The position numbers and the translations under genes were made by a program. Shown in pieces: positions 37,180-46,581 of a DNA stretch of 64,000 bases. Origin of the DNA: Arcobacter sp. F155. Its GTDB lineage: Bacteria; Campylobacterota; Campylobacteria; Campylobacterales; Arcobacteraceae. The DNA lies in NCBI RefSeq assembly GCF_004116455.1, contig NZ_PDJU01000013.1, positions 17,567 through 81,566 on the forward strand, given 5' to 3'. The notes under the pieces were generated by a model. It saw nothing but the letters and a program-made list of their open reading frames with translations, was not told the DNA's origin and made no database searches. The first letter of the stretch is position 1; each line of letters starts with the position of its first letter.

Positions 37180-38033
37180 TTAAATATTTCTCTACGAGAG
37201 TGACAATAAGGAACTTTTCCTGTCTTCTCGTAGTAGTCTTGATGATAATCTTCTGCTTCATAAAATCTACTAGCTTCATGAAGTGAAGTAGCTACTTTGT
37301 AATTTAAATCCTCTAATTTATCAATTAACTCTAAAGCTGTATTTTTTTGTTTTTCATCAACATAAAAAATTGCAGATAAATATTGTGGACCAATATCAGG
37401 ACCTTGACCATTAGTTTGAGTAAAATCATGGATTTCAAAAAATAGTTTTGTTAGCTCTTCAAAAGGTACTTGGCACTCATCATATTCTACTTTTACAACC
37501 TCTAAGTGACCCGTTGTTCCAGTACAAACCGCAGTGTAATCAGGATCTTCTAAGTGTCCACCCATATAACCTGAAACTGCACTATGAACACCTTTTAACT
37601 TTTCAAAGTAGTATTCAACACCCCAAAAACAACCTGCTGCAAAATATGCTACAGCATGCTCTTTACAGTCACAATTTCTACTTTCAAACTTTAATGAAAT
37701 AGAGTTTACACAGTGTCTTGTATTTTTAGCAGTAAACCCTTCTCCCTCAAAAACATGACCTAAATGTGCATCACAATTTGCACAAACAATTTCAACTCTT
37801 CTACCATCAGCATCTAAAACTCTTTTGATAGCCCCTTTAACTTCATCGTCAAAACTTGGCCAACCACATCCTGAAGAGAATTTATCACTAGATTTATATA
37901 AAGGAGCATTACACTTTTTACACTTATAAAGCCCATCTTCATAGAAGTCATTATATTTACCACTAAAAGGTCTTTCTGTACCTTTATTTTCAATTACATA
38001 TGCTTCTTCTTCAGTTAGTTCATTGTATTTCAT
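37176..38033 (-). CDS. msrAB: Bifunctional methionine sulfoxide reductase MsrB-MsrA fusion
   Basis: Repairs both R- and S-methionine sulfoxide. The MsrB domain comes first (about residues 1-120), with zinc cysteines C38, C41, C84 and C87 and the catalytic cysteine C108 in RHCVNSIS. The MsrA domain follows, with catalytic C135 in GCFWG, and continues to residue 285. There is no signal peptide, so it works in the cytoplasm. The B-then-A order is the reverse of some fused enzymes. Confidence 0.95.
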   Translation of the reverse strand: MKYNELTEEEAYVIENKGTERPFSGKYNDFYEDGLYKCKKCNAPLYKSSDKFSSGCGWPSFDDEVKGAIKRVLDADGRRVEIVCANCDAHLGHVFEGEGFTAKNTRHCVNSISLKFESRNCDCKEHAVAYFAAGCFWGVEYYFEKLKGVHSAVSGYMGGHLEDPDYTAVCTGTTGHLEVVKVEYDECQVPFEELTKLFFEIHDFTQTNGQGPDIGPQYLSAIFYVDEKQKNTALELIDKLEDLNYKVATSLHEASRFYEAEDYHQDYYEKTGKVPYCHSRREIFK

Positions 38034-38117
38034 TTTAGAACCCCATTTCTTAAATATTGGACGATTGTAGCTAAATGCAGAAAATCTTTAAATAAAAAAT
38101 CAAAATAATTTAAACTC

Positions 38118-38732
38118 TTAAAGAACTTCAAATCTTTGCTCAACTATAGTCTCATTTTTATAGAGAATTTTTCCTAGGAAAATATCACCTATATTAAACT
38201 CTCCAACTCCTTGTGGAGTCCCTGTCATAAGAATATCACCATCATCAAAACTTGAAAAACTCAATAATTCATCAATAATCTCTTGTGGCTTGTTTATCAT
38301 CAAATCAACGCCACCTTTTTGTTTTAACTCATCATTTATATAAAGCTCAACACTTAACTCTTCTAACTCACCATTAAAACTTTTAAACTCAGAGAATACA
38401 GCAGAGTTATTAAAAGCTTTTGCTCTTTCCCAAGGTAAACCTTTTTCTTTTAGCTTACTTTGAACTTCCCTTAGTGTTAAGTCAAGACCAAAAGCAACAG
38501 CAGAAATTTTATCTTCTTCAATTAAAAAAGATATTTCAGCTTCATAATGGCAACTTTTATTCCCTTTAGGAAAAACAAGGTTTTTTGAAATAGATGAATT
38601 AGGTTTAAAGAAAAAAACCATTGAATCAGGAGTTTCATTATTTAACTCCTTAATATGGTCAACATAATTTCTTCCAATGCACACAACCTTTGATGGAAAA
38701 ATTTCACTTTGATTTATTAATATTGAATTCAT
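38118..38732 (-). CDS. Fumarylacetoacetate hydrolase family protein
   Basis: A 204 aa enzyme of the FAH superfamily. Motifs are KVVCIGRNYVDHIKE (residues 15-29), the metal ligand pair in CHYEAEISFLI, and the C-terminal GDILMTGTPQGVGEFNIGD. Members act as acylpyruvate hydrolases or oxaloacetate decarboxylases/tautomerases; the short length suggests that group. It lies ten bases downstream of the Nudix gene. Confidence 0.88.
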   Translation of the reverse strand: MNSILINQSEIFPSKVVCIGRNYVDHIKELNNETPDSMVFFFKPNSSISKNLVFPKGNKSCHYEAEISFLIEEDKISAVAFGLDLTLREVQSKLKEKGLPWERAKAFNNSAVFSEFKSFNGELEELSVELYINDELKQKGGVDLMINKPQEIIDELLSFSSFDDGDILMTGTPQGVGEFNIGDIFLGKILYKNETIVEQRFEVL

Positions 38733-38742
38733 ATATTTCCTT

Positions 38743-39396
38743 TTAAAATCTTTTTATTAAATCATTAATTATAACAGCAGTAAGTCCCCAAATAACTTCT
38801 TTTTTATATTTGTATACCCACACCTTATGTTTTTTATGTCCCCAAGGTTTATGGTACATCTTTGGAAGATTTAAGTCCTCTACTGGAAAATGAATCTGTT
38901 TATCTCCTTTTTCATCTATTGAAAAAGGGTGTACTTCATATCTTAAGGTATACTCTTTAGGTGGATTCTTTTTAAAAAATGATACTGGAACTAAAATAGT
39001 TTTCTCAACTTCATTTTTATCTATTTTCATACTTTTTAAAGTCTTTTTCTTTATTCTTCCAACAAAAGGTTCAACTACTGCTCCTATTGGTGCTACATAA
39101 GTATCTAGTTGCCCCAATATCTTGATATCCTTAGCATCTATACCTAACTCTTCTTTTGTCTCTCTAAGAGCTGTATGCATATAAGAAATATCATCAGGCT
39201 CATATCTTCCACCAGGGAAGCATATATCTCCGCCTTGTCTTATATGAGCTGCTCTTTTTTGAAATAAAATATAATACTTCTTTTTTATTTTAACTAGAGG
39301 TATTAATACAGCAGAATTAAAAAACCTATCCCTTGCCATCACACCAGGTTCATGTGGTAAGTTTTTTAGAAGTTTTTTTAACTGTTTTTTTTTCAT
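38743..39396 (-). CDS. Nudix hydrolase, CoA pyrophosphatase-like
   Basis: A 217 aa Nudix protein. The Nudix box is near residues 63-85 (GGRYEPDDISYMHTALRETK, then EELGI), preceded by the FQKRAAHIRQGGDICFPGG stretch typical of CoA diphosphatases (NudL/YeaB type). It probably hydrolyses CoA or acyl-CoA pyrophosphate bonds; substrate is inference from motif. Confidence 0.85.
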   Translation of the reverse strand: MKKKQLKKLLKNLPHEPGVMARDRFFNSAVLIPLVKIKKKYYILFQKRAAHIRQGGDICFPGGRYEPDDISYMHTALRETKEELGIDAKDIKILGQLDTYVAPIGAVVEPFVGRIKKKTLKSMKIDKNEVEKTILVPVSFFKKNPPKEYTLRYEVHPFSIDEKGDKQIHFPVEDLNLPKMYHKPWGHKKHKVWVYKYKKEVIWGLTAVIINDLIKRF

Positions 39397-39428
39397 CTTT
39401 ACTCTGTAGTTTCTTTTATTGTATCAAA

Positions 39429-42032
39429 CTATTTAAGTTTGAATTTTAAAATAAACTCAGCTCCTACAAACTCTTTGTCATCATGGATGAACTCTCTATT
39501 TGAAACAGTAATCTCTCCATCCATATGTTTTGTAATAATCTCTTGACACATAAATAGTCCTATTCCAGTTCCTTGATATTGATGTTTTGTTGTAAAATAT
39601 GGATTAAATATCTTATCTACAATTGAACTTGGAATTCCTCCTGCTGTATCTTTTATAGTAATTTCTAAAGACTCACCTTCAACTCTAGTTGTAATAAAAA
39701 TAATTCTATCTTCTATTTGTCTTTCAACAAAAGCATCTTTTGAGTTACTTAAGATATTCATAATCACTTGAATTAATTCACTCTCATAGTTTATTAATTT
39801 TACATCTTCAATATCTTTTTCAACTCTAATTTTTCCACTATGCAAGTTATAATCAAAAATATTTAGTGTTTTATTTACTGTATCTTTTATATTAAATACT
39901 CTTTGTTCTTCATTTGGTTTAAAAAAGTGCATAAAGTCATCAATTGTAGTTGAAAGGTGAACAGATGTTTCAACAATACTTGTTAAAGTTTCGTCTAAAA
40001 ATTTATCCTCAATTTTTCCATGCATCTCTTTTTGAAGTTTTAAACCACTAGCTCCTGTAGATATTACAGATAAAGGTTGTCTCCATTGGTGGGCAATATT
40101 TTGAAGCATCTCACCAATTGCTGCCATCTTTGATTGTTTTGTTAATAAGGCATCTTTTTTTAAGTTTTTGTCAACTTCTTCTTGAATAGTTTTTTCTAAG
40201 TCTTGATTTATTTTCTTTAATTCTCTTGTTTTTTCATCAACTACATTTTTTAGTTTTTTATTCATATTTTTAAGAAGAATTTGTCTATAAATAAAAATTA
40301 TAAGCACAATTACAAACACAAATATTACTTGATAAAAAGTTTTGTAATCAAACTCTTTTTTATACTCAATTGCTACCCATTTTTTAAGTAGTCTATCTTT
40401 TTCCTCGTCACTAATACTTTTTACTGACTTTTCAAGAATTCTATTTAAATAAATTCTATTTTTATTTATTGCAATTGCCAAAGGTACATTTTCATCAAGT
40501 TTACCAGAGATTTTTAAATCTACATTATCTAAACTATGAATTTTATTCCAAGCAGTATAAAGGAAATCAATATGTCCAAAGATTTCACCATCTTCAACTT
40601 TTGATATTCCATCTTCTAAATCTTCAACATCTACAAAATCAATATCAGGATATTTTTCCCTTAATATTTTATTGAAAGAATAACTTTTATAAATACTGAT
40701 TTTTTTATCTTTTAAAATTGAAATATCATCTATAAAGTTTTTTTCATTTTTTGTAATCAATACTAAAGAAGTAGTTAAAAATGGCTCAGTAAAATTCATA
40801 AACATTCGTCTTTCTTTTACATTCTGAGCAGAAGCTAAAATATCACATTGTCCACTTTTTACAAACTCTAAAGACTCATCAAAGCTTTGTGTTTGTATTA
40901 GATCAAATTTTAATCCTGATTTTTTTTCAATTAAAGATAAGTAATCAGAAACAAAACCATGGAAACTATTTTCCTCTACAAAACTATATGGTTTTAATTC
41001 AGGTAAGATACAAGTATTTACATGTCTATTATTTTTTATATAGTGTCTTTCTGTTTTTGTAAGCTCTAATTTTTCATTAAAATTATCATATAAAACAAAC
41101 TCATCTAAATCTATTTTATTTGGTGTTAAACCCATAACATTGTATAAATCATATATTCTTTGAATCTTTTCTGGAACAATAAGTCCTAGCTCATCTGTTT
41201 TAGAAAAAGAGAGTCTTTTTAAAACTTCTGCTTCAAATTTCAACTCTTCTTTTGTAAGATTTTGTTCATTATATTTAGTATAAAGTAAGTCTACAGTTTC
41301 ATCAATATGAGAATAAGCATATTGCCATCCCTTTAAAGAAGCATGTTTAAAGGCTAAAGCTGTAGATAAATCATAGTCAATCATATCTTGATTTGTAAAT
41401 AAAAAATCACTATACATATCAAAACCATAATCCTTAGGATTAAAAACCTTATATGGAACATTCATTTTTTGAAGTTCATATGGAGCTTTAGATAAATATG
41501 CAGACATAAGGTCAGTTTTTGATTCAATTAAATCGTTTACATTGTGAGAGTGTTTTATAAAATCGATTTCATGCATCTTTGTATTTTTAGAAAGAAGCAT
41601 TGCTTTTATTGATACTTCACTAGAATCATCAATAGTAGTCATTACTTTTTTTCCAACAAAATCTTCTACACTATTTATTTTCCCATCATCTTTTGATATT
41701 AGAATTAAAGGTGAATCTTGGAAAAGTGCATATAAAGCCACTAGCTTTTTGCCTTGGACTCTTTGAAGTATAAGTGTTTCTCTATCAACACCAAAATCAG
41801 CTCTTTTAGCATCAACTTCTTCTGGAACATTTATTCCAAAGTTAAAGGGTTTAATCTCTACATCTAAACCGTAATCTTTATAAAAACCTTGCTCTTTTGC
41901 TACATAATAACCTGCAAATTGAAATTGATCAAACCAAGAGAGTTGTAAGGTTACCTTTTTTAACTCTTTTGCATAAACTAAAGAATTGAAAAACAAAAAT
42001 AAAATAATTAATTTTTGAAAGTTTAGACTCAC
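39429..42032 (-). CDS. Histidine kinase fused to two binding-protein domains (NMT1-like and SBP_bac_3-like)
   Basis: An 867 aa sensor. A signal peptide (residues 1-21, ending VYA) leads into an NMT1/THI5-like domain (about 22-310; LSWFDQFQFAGYYVAKEQGF), then a bacterial solute-binding type 3 domain (about 335-560; LPELKPYSFVEENSFHGF), one membrane helix (about 568-590), a coiled coil, HisKA with NIAHQWRQPLS, and HATPase ending GTGIGLFMCQE. THI5-like domains bind pyrimidine- or sulfonate-like ligands, so two ligands may be sensed. There is no adjacent response regulator. Confidence 0.88.
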   Translation of the reverse strand: MSLNFQKLIILFLFFNSLVYAKELKKVTLQLSWFDQFQFAGYYVAKEQGFYKDYGLDVEIKPFNFGINVPEEVDAKRADFGVDRETLILQRVQGKKLVALYALFQDSPLILISKDDGKINSVEDFVGKKVMTTIDDSSEVSIKAMLLSKNTKMHEIDFIKHSHNVNDLIESKTDLMSAYLSKAPYELQKMNVPYKVFNPKDYGFDMYSDFLFTNQDMIDYDLSTALAFKHASLKGWQYAYSHIDETVDLLYTKYNEQNLTKEELKFEAEVLKRLSFSKTDELGLIVPEKIQRIYDLYNVMGLTPNKIDLDEFVLYDNFNEKLELTKTERHYIKNNRHVNTCILPELKPYSFVEENSFHGFVSDYLSLIEKKSGLKFDLIQTQSFDESLEFVKSGQCDILASAQNVKERRMFMNFTEPFLTTSLVLITKNEKNFIDDISILKDKKISIYKSYSFNKILREKYPDIDFVDVEDLEDGISKVEDGEIFGHIDFLYTAWNKIHSLDNVDLKISGKLDENVPLAIAINKNRIYLNRILEKSVKSISDEEKDRLLKKWVAIEYKKEFDYKTFYQVIFVFVIVLIIFIYRQILLKNMNKKLKNVVDEKTRELKKINQDLEKTIQEEVDKNLKKDALLTKQSKMAAIGEMLQNIAHQWRQPLSVISTGASGLKLQKEMHGKIEDKFLDETLTSIVETSVHLSTTIDDFMHFFKPNEEQRVFNIKDTVNKTLNIFDYNLHSGKIRVEKDIEDVKLINYESELIQVIMNILSNSKDAFVERQIEDRIIFITTRVEGESLEITIKDTAGGIPSSIVDKIFNPYFTTKHQYQGTGIGLFMCQEIITKHMDGEITVSNREFIHDDKEFVGAEFILKFKLK

Positions 42033-42115
42033 TGTAACCCTTTTAAGAATTTAAAATATTATATTAAAACAAATAGTTTATTTAACTTAAAAGTACTGTT
42101 ACATGGTCATTTTAT

Positions 42116-43132
42116 TTATAAAGTTACTGTATTAATAATAAACAATCCTCCAAATATTAACCAAATAAAAAGTATCGTTGCTAATAGTATTGGTCTAAAT
42201 CCAGTTTGCTTTATACTTTTTAAATCTGTTTTTAATCCTAAAGCCATCATTGCCATTGCTAAAATAAATGTATCTATTTCATTTATAGTAAAAACTAGCT
42301 CTTTTGGTAAAAAATCAAAAGAGTTAAAAACTGCAACTAAAATAAAAAACACAGCAAACCAAGGAATTACAACTTTTCCTTTTTCTTTCTTTTCTTTTTT
42401 ATTTATTAAAAATAGTGAAACAACTATCAAAAAAGGAGCTAAAAGCATAACTCTTAACATCTTTACAACTACAGAGTTTTCTTCTATAAGTTCATTTTCA
42501 AAACCATTTGCTGCTGCAACCACATGAGCTACTTCATGCAATGTTCCACCAATGTAAAAAGCTGTTTGCGCCTCATTTAAAGTTACAAAACCAGCTTTTA
42601 TCATATATGGATATAAAAACATTGCAATAGTTCCAAACAGCACTACAGTTGAAACTGCAATAGCACTTTTATAGGCTTTATTTTTTAAAGCCCCTTCCGT
42701 AGCTAAAACTGCTGCTGCTCCACAAATAGCGCTTCCTGCACTAGTTAAAATAGTAATCTCTTTATCTAGTTTTAAAACCTTTATTCCAATAATATATCCT
42801 AAAATGAATGTTGTAAAAACAATTAAGAAACTAACAACTATTCCATCAAAACCTATATTTAAAATTTCATTGAAAGTTAATCTAAAACCATAAAAAACAA
42901 TCGCAAGTCTTAATAACTCTTTTGTACAAAAAGCTATTGCACTATCAAAGGTTTGAGGTAATCTGACTTTAAAAATATTAGTTATTATCATTCCAATCAA
43001 AATAGAAATAATTAGTAAAGATAATCCAAGCTTATTAAAAAAATCAAACTGCAAAATATAGTTTGCAAATAGTGTTAATATAAATATTGTGCTTAGTGCA
43101 AAATAGAAGTTTTTATCTTTAAATCTTTGCAT
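42116..43132 (-). CDS. YeiH/UPF0324 family putative sulfate exporter
   Basis: A 338 aa membrane protein with about ten helices. Conserved stretches include FYGFRLTFNEIL, TSAGSAICGAAAVLATE and FYIGGTLHEVAHVVAAA. The family is annotated as YeiH-type; export of sulfate or sulfite has been proposed, but the substrate is not known here. It is divergent from a LysR regulator, a standard arrangement for regulated transporters of this type. Confidence 0.88.
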   Translation of the reverse strand: MQRFKDKNFYFALSTIFILTLFANYILQFDFFNKLGLSLLIISILIGMIITNIFKVRLPQTFDSAIAFCTKELLRLAIVFYGFRLTFNEILNIGFDGIVVSFLIVFTTFILGYIIGIKVLKLDKEITILTSAGSAICGAAAVLATEGALKNKAYKSAIAVSTVVLFGTIAMFLYPYMIKAGFVTLNEAQTAFYIGGTLHEVAHVVAAANGFENELIEENSVVVKMLRVMLLAPFLIVVSLFLINKKEKKEKGKVVIPWFAVFFILVAVFNSFDFLPKELVFTINEIDTFILAMAMMALGLKTDLKSIKQTGFRPILLATILFIWLIFGGLFIINTVTL

Positions 43133-43227
43133 TTTCTCTCCTTTTTTAAAATTATAGTAATTTAGTCAATATTTGTAAAATTAATTATTTTTGATATAAT
43201 CATAAATATTTTTAATAAGGAAACTTC

Positions 43228-44112
43228 TTGATTACCTTCAAAGAATTAGATATTTTTTTTAAACTATGTGAAGAAACAAATCTTTCAAATGTTGCAAAAA
43301 AACTTAACATGACTCAGTCTGCTATTTCAATTAGTCTTAACTCTCTTGAAAAGAAACTAGATGAAAAACTCTTTGATAGAATAGGAAGAAAGCTGACTTT
43401 AAATGAAAGAGGAAGAGTTTTTAAAGAAAAATCATACAAACCTTTTTTAGAGTTAATTCATGCAAAAGAGAGTTTTAGTTCTGATAGATTAAAGGGTGAT
43501 TTGAAAATTGCCTCTAGTAAAACCTTCAATAGCATAAACCTATCTCAATGCATCTATAAATTTATTTCAAACCATGATATTCATATTACAAAACACTCAA
43601 TAAACACAAAAGAGATTTTAGAATCAATTTTAAATTCAAATGTTGATATAGGCTTTGTGGAGAGTGATTTTAATGAAGCAAACATTATAAAAGAAAAAGT
43701 GGCAAATGACTCACTTATAATTGTTTCATCAAACAAAGAACTTACTAAAAAGGAGTATTATATAGACCAACTATATAAATATAATTGGCTTCTACGAGAA
43801 AAAGGTTCTGCGACAAGAGAAGTGTTTTTAAGTAAACTAAAATATCAAGATGAAATGAATATCTCAATGGAGATATCAAACTTTGAGGAGATAAAAAACA
43901 TACTTTTAAATAACAAAGAGACAATAACTTGTATCTCTAAACTTGCTGTAAAAGAAGAGTTGGAAAATAAAAAATTATTTGAAATTAAAATAAAAAATTT
44001 GAACTTTGAAAGGGAACTTTTTATGGTTTATCATAAAGACAAATACCAAAGCAAACTATTTTTAGAGTTTACTTCATATATGAAAAACTGTTTTATAGAA
44101 GGTTTGAACTAA
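43228..44112 (+). CDS. LysR family transcriptional regulator
   Basis: A 294 aa regulator with an N-terminal winged helix (ITFKELDIFFKLCEETNLSN, then MTQSAISISLNSLEKKLDEKLFDR) and a C-terminal effector-binding domain. The start is TTG at 43228 behind AAGGA. It is divergent from the YeiH-type transporter across 95 bases that contain AT-rich T-N11-A candidates, so it probably controls that gene. Homologues next to YeiH respond to sulfur or amino acid status, which is only an analogy. Confidence 0.9.
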   Translation: MITFKELDIFFKLCEETNLSNVAKKLNMTQSAISISLNSLEKKLDEKLFDRIGRKLTLNERGRVFKEKSYKPFLELIHAKESFSSDRLKGDLKIASSKTFNSINLSQCIYKFISNHDIHITKHSINTKEILESILNSNVDIGFVESDFNEANIIKEKVANDSLIIVSSNKELTKKEYYIDQLYKYNWLLREKGSATREVFLSKLKYQDEMNISMEISNFEEIKNILLNNKETITCISKLAVKEELENKKLFEIKIKNLNFERELFMVYHKDKYQSKLFLEFTSYMKNCFIEGLN

Positions 44113-44203
44113 AAATATAGTTACAAAATGGTAACACAAAAACTTATATTTACTAAGTACTTTTTTGTCATTATTCCATAAATTTTTATTTTGGAGAATA
44201 TAA

Positions 44204-44416
44204 ATGACATTTATTCCTGCATCAACGCAATTTTTACAAGCAGTAAAAACAAATAATGTATCAAGAGTTGAAGAACTAATTTTAGATTCAGATACAAAAA
44301 GAGAACTAATAGTAAATCATATAAATGAACATGGGAAAGAGTCTTTATTAAATTTAATTCCACAGTTTAGAAGTAAGGGGTTGATTTTAAGTATTGGTAG
44401 TTTATTAGACATTTAA
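44204..44416 (+). CDS. Small ankyrin-like protein, 70 aa
   Basis: A 70 aa protein with good start signals (TTTTGGAGAATATAAATG). Residues 8-45 (FLQAVKTNNVSRVEELIL followed by VNHINEHGKESLLNL) look like a single ankyrin unit related to the larger ankyrin proteins in the window. The end is hydrophobic. Function unknown; it could be a remnant of a longer ankyrin gene or a genuine small protein. It ends in a shared terminator. Confidence 0.6.
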   Translation: MTFIPASTQFLQAVKTNNVSRVEELILDSDTKRELIVNHINEHGKESLLNLIPQFRSKGLILSIGSLLDI

Positions 44417-44438
44417 AAGTAAGAGTTCTTACTTTTAA
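44413..44438. terminator. Bidirectional terminator
   Basis: An 11-bp inverted repeat (44413-44423 with 44428-44438) with a four-base loop lies between the convergent small ankyrin-like gene and the DUF3465 gene, with A/T-rich ends on both strands. Confidence 0.8.
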
Positions 44439-44441
44439 GGT

Positions 44442-44843
44442 TTACTCGTAAGTAATACCTTTATGCTTAATCCAACCATGGGGATGATTTCCTCTATAGT
44501 CCTTATGAGTCCAGTGAATTACTCCACCTTTGCTATTCCACTCATATTCACCATAAAACTCTATATAGTCATTTACTCTTAAACTATTTACTCTAGGTGC
44601 TAAGTCTATATTATGGGCAACTAAAAGGGTCATTTGATTTTTTAGTTTTATTATAAATCTTTGATGTCTTGAACCTTTATTATCATCAGATAATATCTTG
44701 ATAACTTTTCCAGAACCTTTTACTTGAACATCACTTTTAGAAGAGAAAAAAGCATTTTGAATTATGCTGTCATTTGAAAGTAAGAAAGTAGGAGAAAAAA
44801 TCAAACCTATTAGTAAAATATATTTTAAAACTTTAGATTTCAT
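44442..44843 (-). CDS. DUF3465 exported protein
   Basis: A 133 aa protein with a signal peptide (residues 1-23, ending LLS). The mature part has the DUF3465 signature: SRHQRFIIKL, LLVAHNIDLAPRVNSL, and DYIEFYGEYEWNSKGGVIHW. The conserved histidine and tryptophan residues suggest a metal- or nucleic-acid-type binding fold, but no role is known. It lies downstream of purH, separated by a terminator-like hairpin. Confidence 0.8.
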   Translation of the reverse strand: MKSKVLKYILLIGLIFSPTFLLSNDSIIQNAFFSSKSDVQVKGSGKVIKILSDDNKGSRHQRFIIKLKNQMTLLVAHNIDLAPRVNSLRVNDYIEFYGEYEWNSKGGVIHWTHKDYRGNHPHGWIKHKGITYE

Positions 44844-44858
44844 TTTTTTCCTTTAATT

Positions 44859-44894
44859 AAAAGAAAGAATTACCTTTAAAGTAATCCTTCTTTT
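44859..44894 (-). terminator. Terminator-like hairpin after purH
   Basis: Minus-strand 44894-44881 pairs imperfectly with 44873-44859 (one unpaired base) around a seven-base loop, with a T-rich 3' arm. It starts 11 bases after the purH stop. Confidence 0.65.
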
Positions 44895-44904
44895 ATAATA
44901 TTAA

Positions 44905-46437
44905 TTAGTGTAAGAAGTGTCTAACACCTGTAAAGTATAAAGCCATTCCATGCTCATTTGCAGCTTCAATAACTTCATCATCTCTAACTGAACCACCTGG
45001 CTCAATCACACATTTAACACCAGCTTCAGCAGCTGCGTCAATTGAGTCTCTAAATGGGAAGAATGCCTCAGAAGCAAGTACTGAACCACTTACATCAATT
45101 CCCATATCTTCAGCTTTTCTAAGTGCTGCTTTAGCTGCGTCAACTCTTGAAGTCATACCCATACCAATAGCAACAACAGCAGAATCTTTTACATAAACAA
45201 CACAGTTAGATTTAGTTCCTGCTGCTACTTTTACAGCGATTTCCATATCTTTTTTCTCTTGTTCTGTTGCAGTTCTTTCAGTTTTAAGTTCAGCATTTTT
45301 AACTTCATCCTCACCAACTACATCAGAGTCTTGGTAAACAAATCCACCATCAACAATTTTGAAGTTGAAATCATCATTTGCAAGGTCTAGTTTTGAAGTT
45401 CCTTGCTTAAATAATTTAAGTCTTTTCTTCTTGTTAAACTCTTCAATTGCTTCATCAGTAAAGTCTGCAGCGAATACAACTTCTAAGAAGATTTCATTCA
45501 TTTTTTTTGCAAGTTCACCATCTACTACACCATTAACAGCTACAACTCCACCAAATGCAGAAACAGGGTCACATTTTAAAGCTTCTGTGTAAGACTCAAA
45601 TAATGTATCTTTGATAGCAAAACCACAAGGGTTACCATGTTTTACGATACATACAGCATTGTCATCACCAAAGTTTGCAGCAATTTTTGCAGCTCCTGAG
45701 ATATCACCCATGTTATTGAAAGAGGCTTCACCTTTTACTGGGATAAATTTTTCAGATAAGTGCTTATCAAACTCATATAATGCACCTTTTTGGTGTGGAT
45801 TTTCTCCATATCTTGTATCAAATACTTTTTCACCAACGATGAATTGTTTTTCACCCATACCGTTGTTGAATCTTTTGTTCATATAGTTTGCAATCATTGA
45901 ATCATATGCAGCTGTGTGCTCATATGCTTTAATCATCATATCTCTTCTAAACTCTACCGTATTCGTATCGTTTTTAAGATTATTTAATACAGTATCATAA
46001 TCAGCAACATCAGTTACAATAATTACTGAATCAAAGTTCTTAGCAGCAGATCTAACCATCGCAGGTCCACCAATATCAATGTTTTCAATGATTTCTTCAA
46101 AGTCATCAGTTTTTTCAATAGTAGCTTTAAAAGGATATAGGTTTACACATACTAAATCGATACCTTCTACACCTAACTCTTTTGCTTGGTCAAGGTGAGA
46201 TTGCTTATCTCTTCTATGTAAAATACCACCATGAATATATGGATTTAAAGTTTTTACTCTTCCTTCAAAACACTCAGGGAATTTTGTAACTTCATTTGCT
46301 TCTATTACTGCAATTCCTGCTTCTTGAAGTTTTTTATATGTACCACCAGTTGAGATGATTTCATAACCTAATTCTACAAGTTCTTTTGCAAAATTTTCAA
46401 CACCACTCTTATCACTTACACTAATTAATGCTCTCAA
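44905..46437 (-). CDS. purH: Bifunctional IMP cyclohydrolase / AICAR formyltransferase
   Basis: Catalyses the last two steps of IMP synthesis. The 510 aa protein has the N-terminal cyclohydrolase domain ([42 protein letters not shown]) and the C-terminal transformylase with KHGNPCGFA and the final GVRHFLH. The start is TTG at 46437 behind GAGG with seven-base spacing. A likely promoter lies 30-60 bases upstream. purL is also in the window but not adjacent. Confidence 0.97.
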   Translation of the reverse strand: MRALISVSDKSGVENFAKELVELGYEIISTGGTYKKLQEAGIAVIEANEVTKFPECFEGRVKTLNPYIHGGILHRRDKQSHLDQAKELGVEGIDLVCVNLYPFKATIEKTDDFEEIIENIDIGGPAMVRSAAKNFDSVIIVTDVADYDTVLNNLKNDTNTVEFRRDMMIKAYEHTAAYDSMIANYMNKRFNNGMGEKQFIVGEKVFDTRYGENPHQKGALYEFDKHLSEKFIPVKGEASFNNMGDISGAAKIAANFGDDNAVCIVKHGNPCGFAIKDTLFESYTEALKCDPVSAFGGVVAVNGVVDGELAKKMNEIFLEVVFAADFTDEAIEEFNKKKRLKLFKQGTSKLDLANDDFNFKIVDGGFVYQDSDVVGEDEVKNAELKTERTATEQEKKDMEIAVKVAAGTKSNCVVYVKDSAVVAIGMGMTSRVDAAKAALRKAEDMGIDVSGSVLASEAFFPFRDSIDAAAEAGVKCVIEPGGSVRDDEVIEAANEHGMALYFTGVRHFLH

Positions 46438-46467
46438 TTTATTTCCTCACTCGTAATTGTAAACGTG

Positions 46468-46496
46468 ATTATACTAAAAAAGTAATTATGTGTCGC
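46468..46496 (-). promoter_or_regulatory. Putative purH promoter
   Basis: Minus strand GCGACA (46496-46491), a 17-base spacer, and TATAAT (46473-46468). The -10 is perfect and the -35 matches four of six. It gives a short leader of about 25 bases to the TTG start. Confidence 0.6.
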
Positions 46497-46553
46497 TTGA
46501 GCAAAATTGTCTATTTTCTATATAAGTAATATACTCAATAAAGTTATTTTTGG

Positions 46554-46562
46554 TGCTATAAT
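46554..46562 (+). promoter_or_regulatory. Extended -10 promoter of the amt-GGDEF gene
   Basis: TGC-TATAAT (46554-46562), an extended -10 element, lies 20 bases before the ATG and just before AGGAGG. It rules against the far upstream TTG start, which would lie before the promoter. Confidence 0.6.
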
Positions 46563-46581
46563 TTTTGCCAAGGAGGACTTT

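Noticed and set aside
46550..46570. Possible sigma-54 promoter (GG...GC) before amt
   Set aside because: The spacing between GG and GC is 13 bases, not the required 10; the extended -10 explains the site better.
46507..46581. TTG start 75 bases upstream for the amt-GGDEF gene
   Set aside because: No ribosome site; an extended -10 promoter and AGGAGG lie between it and the ATG at 46582.
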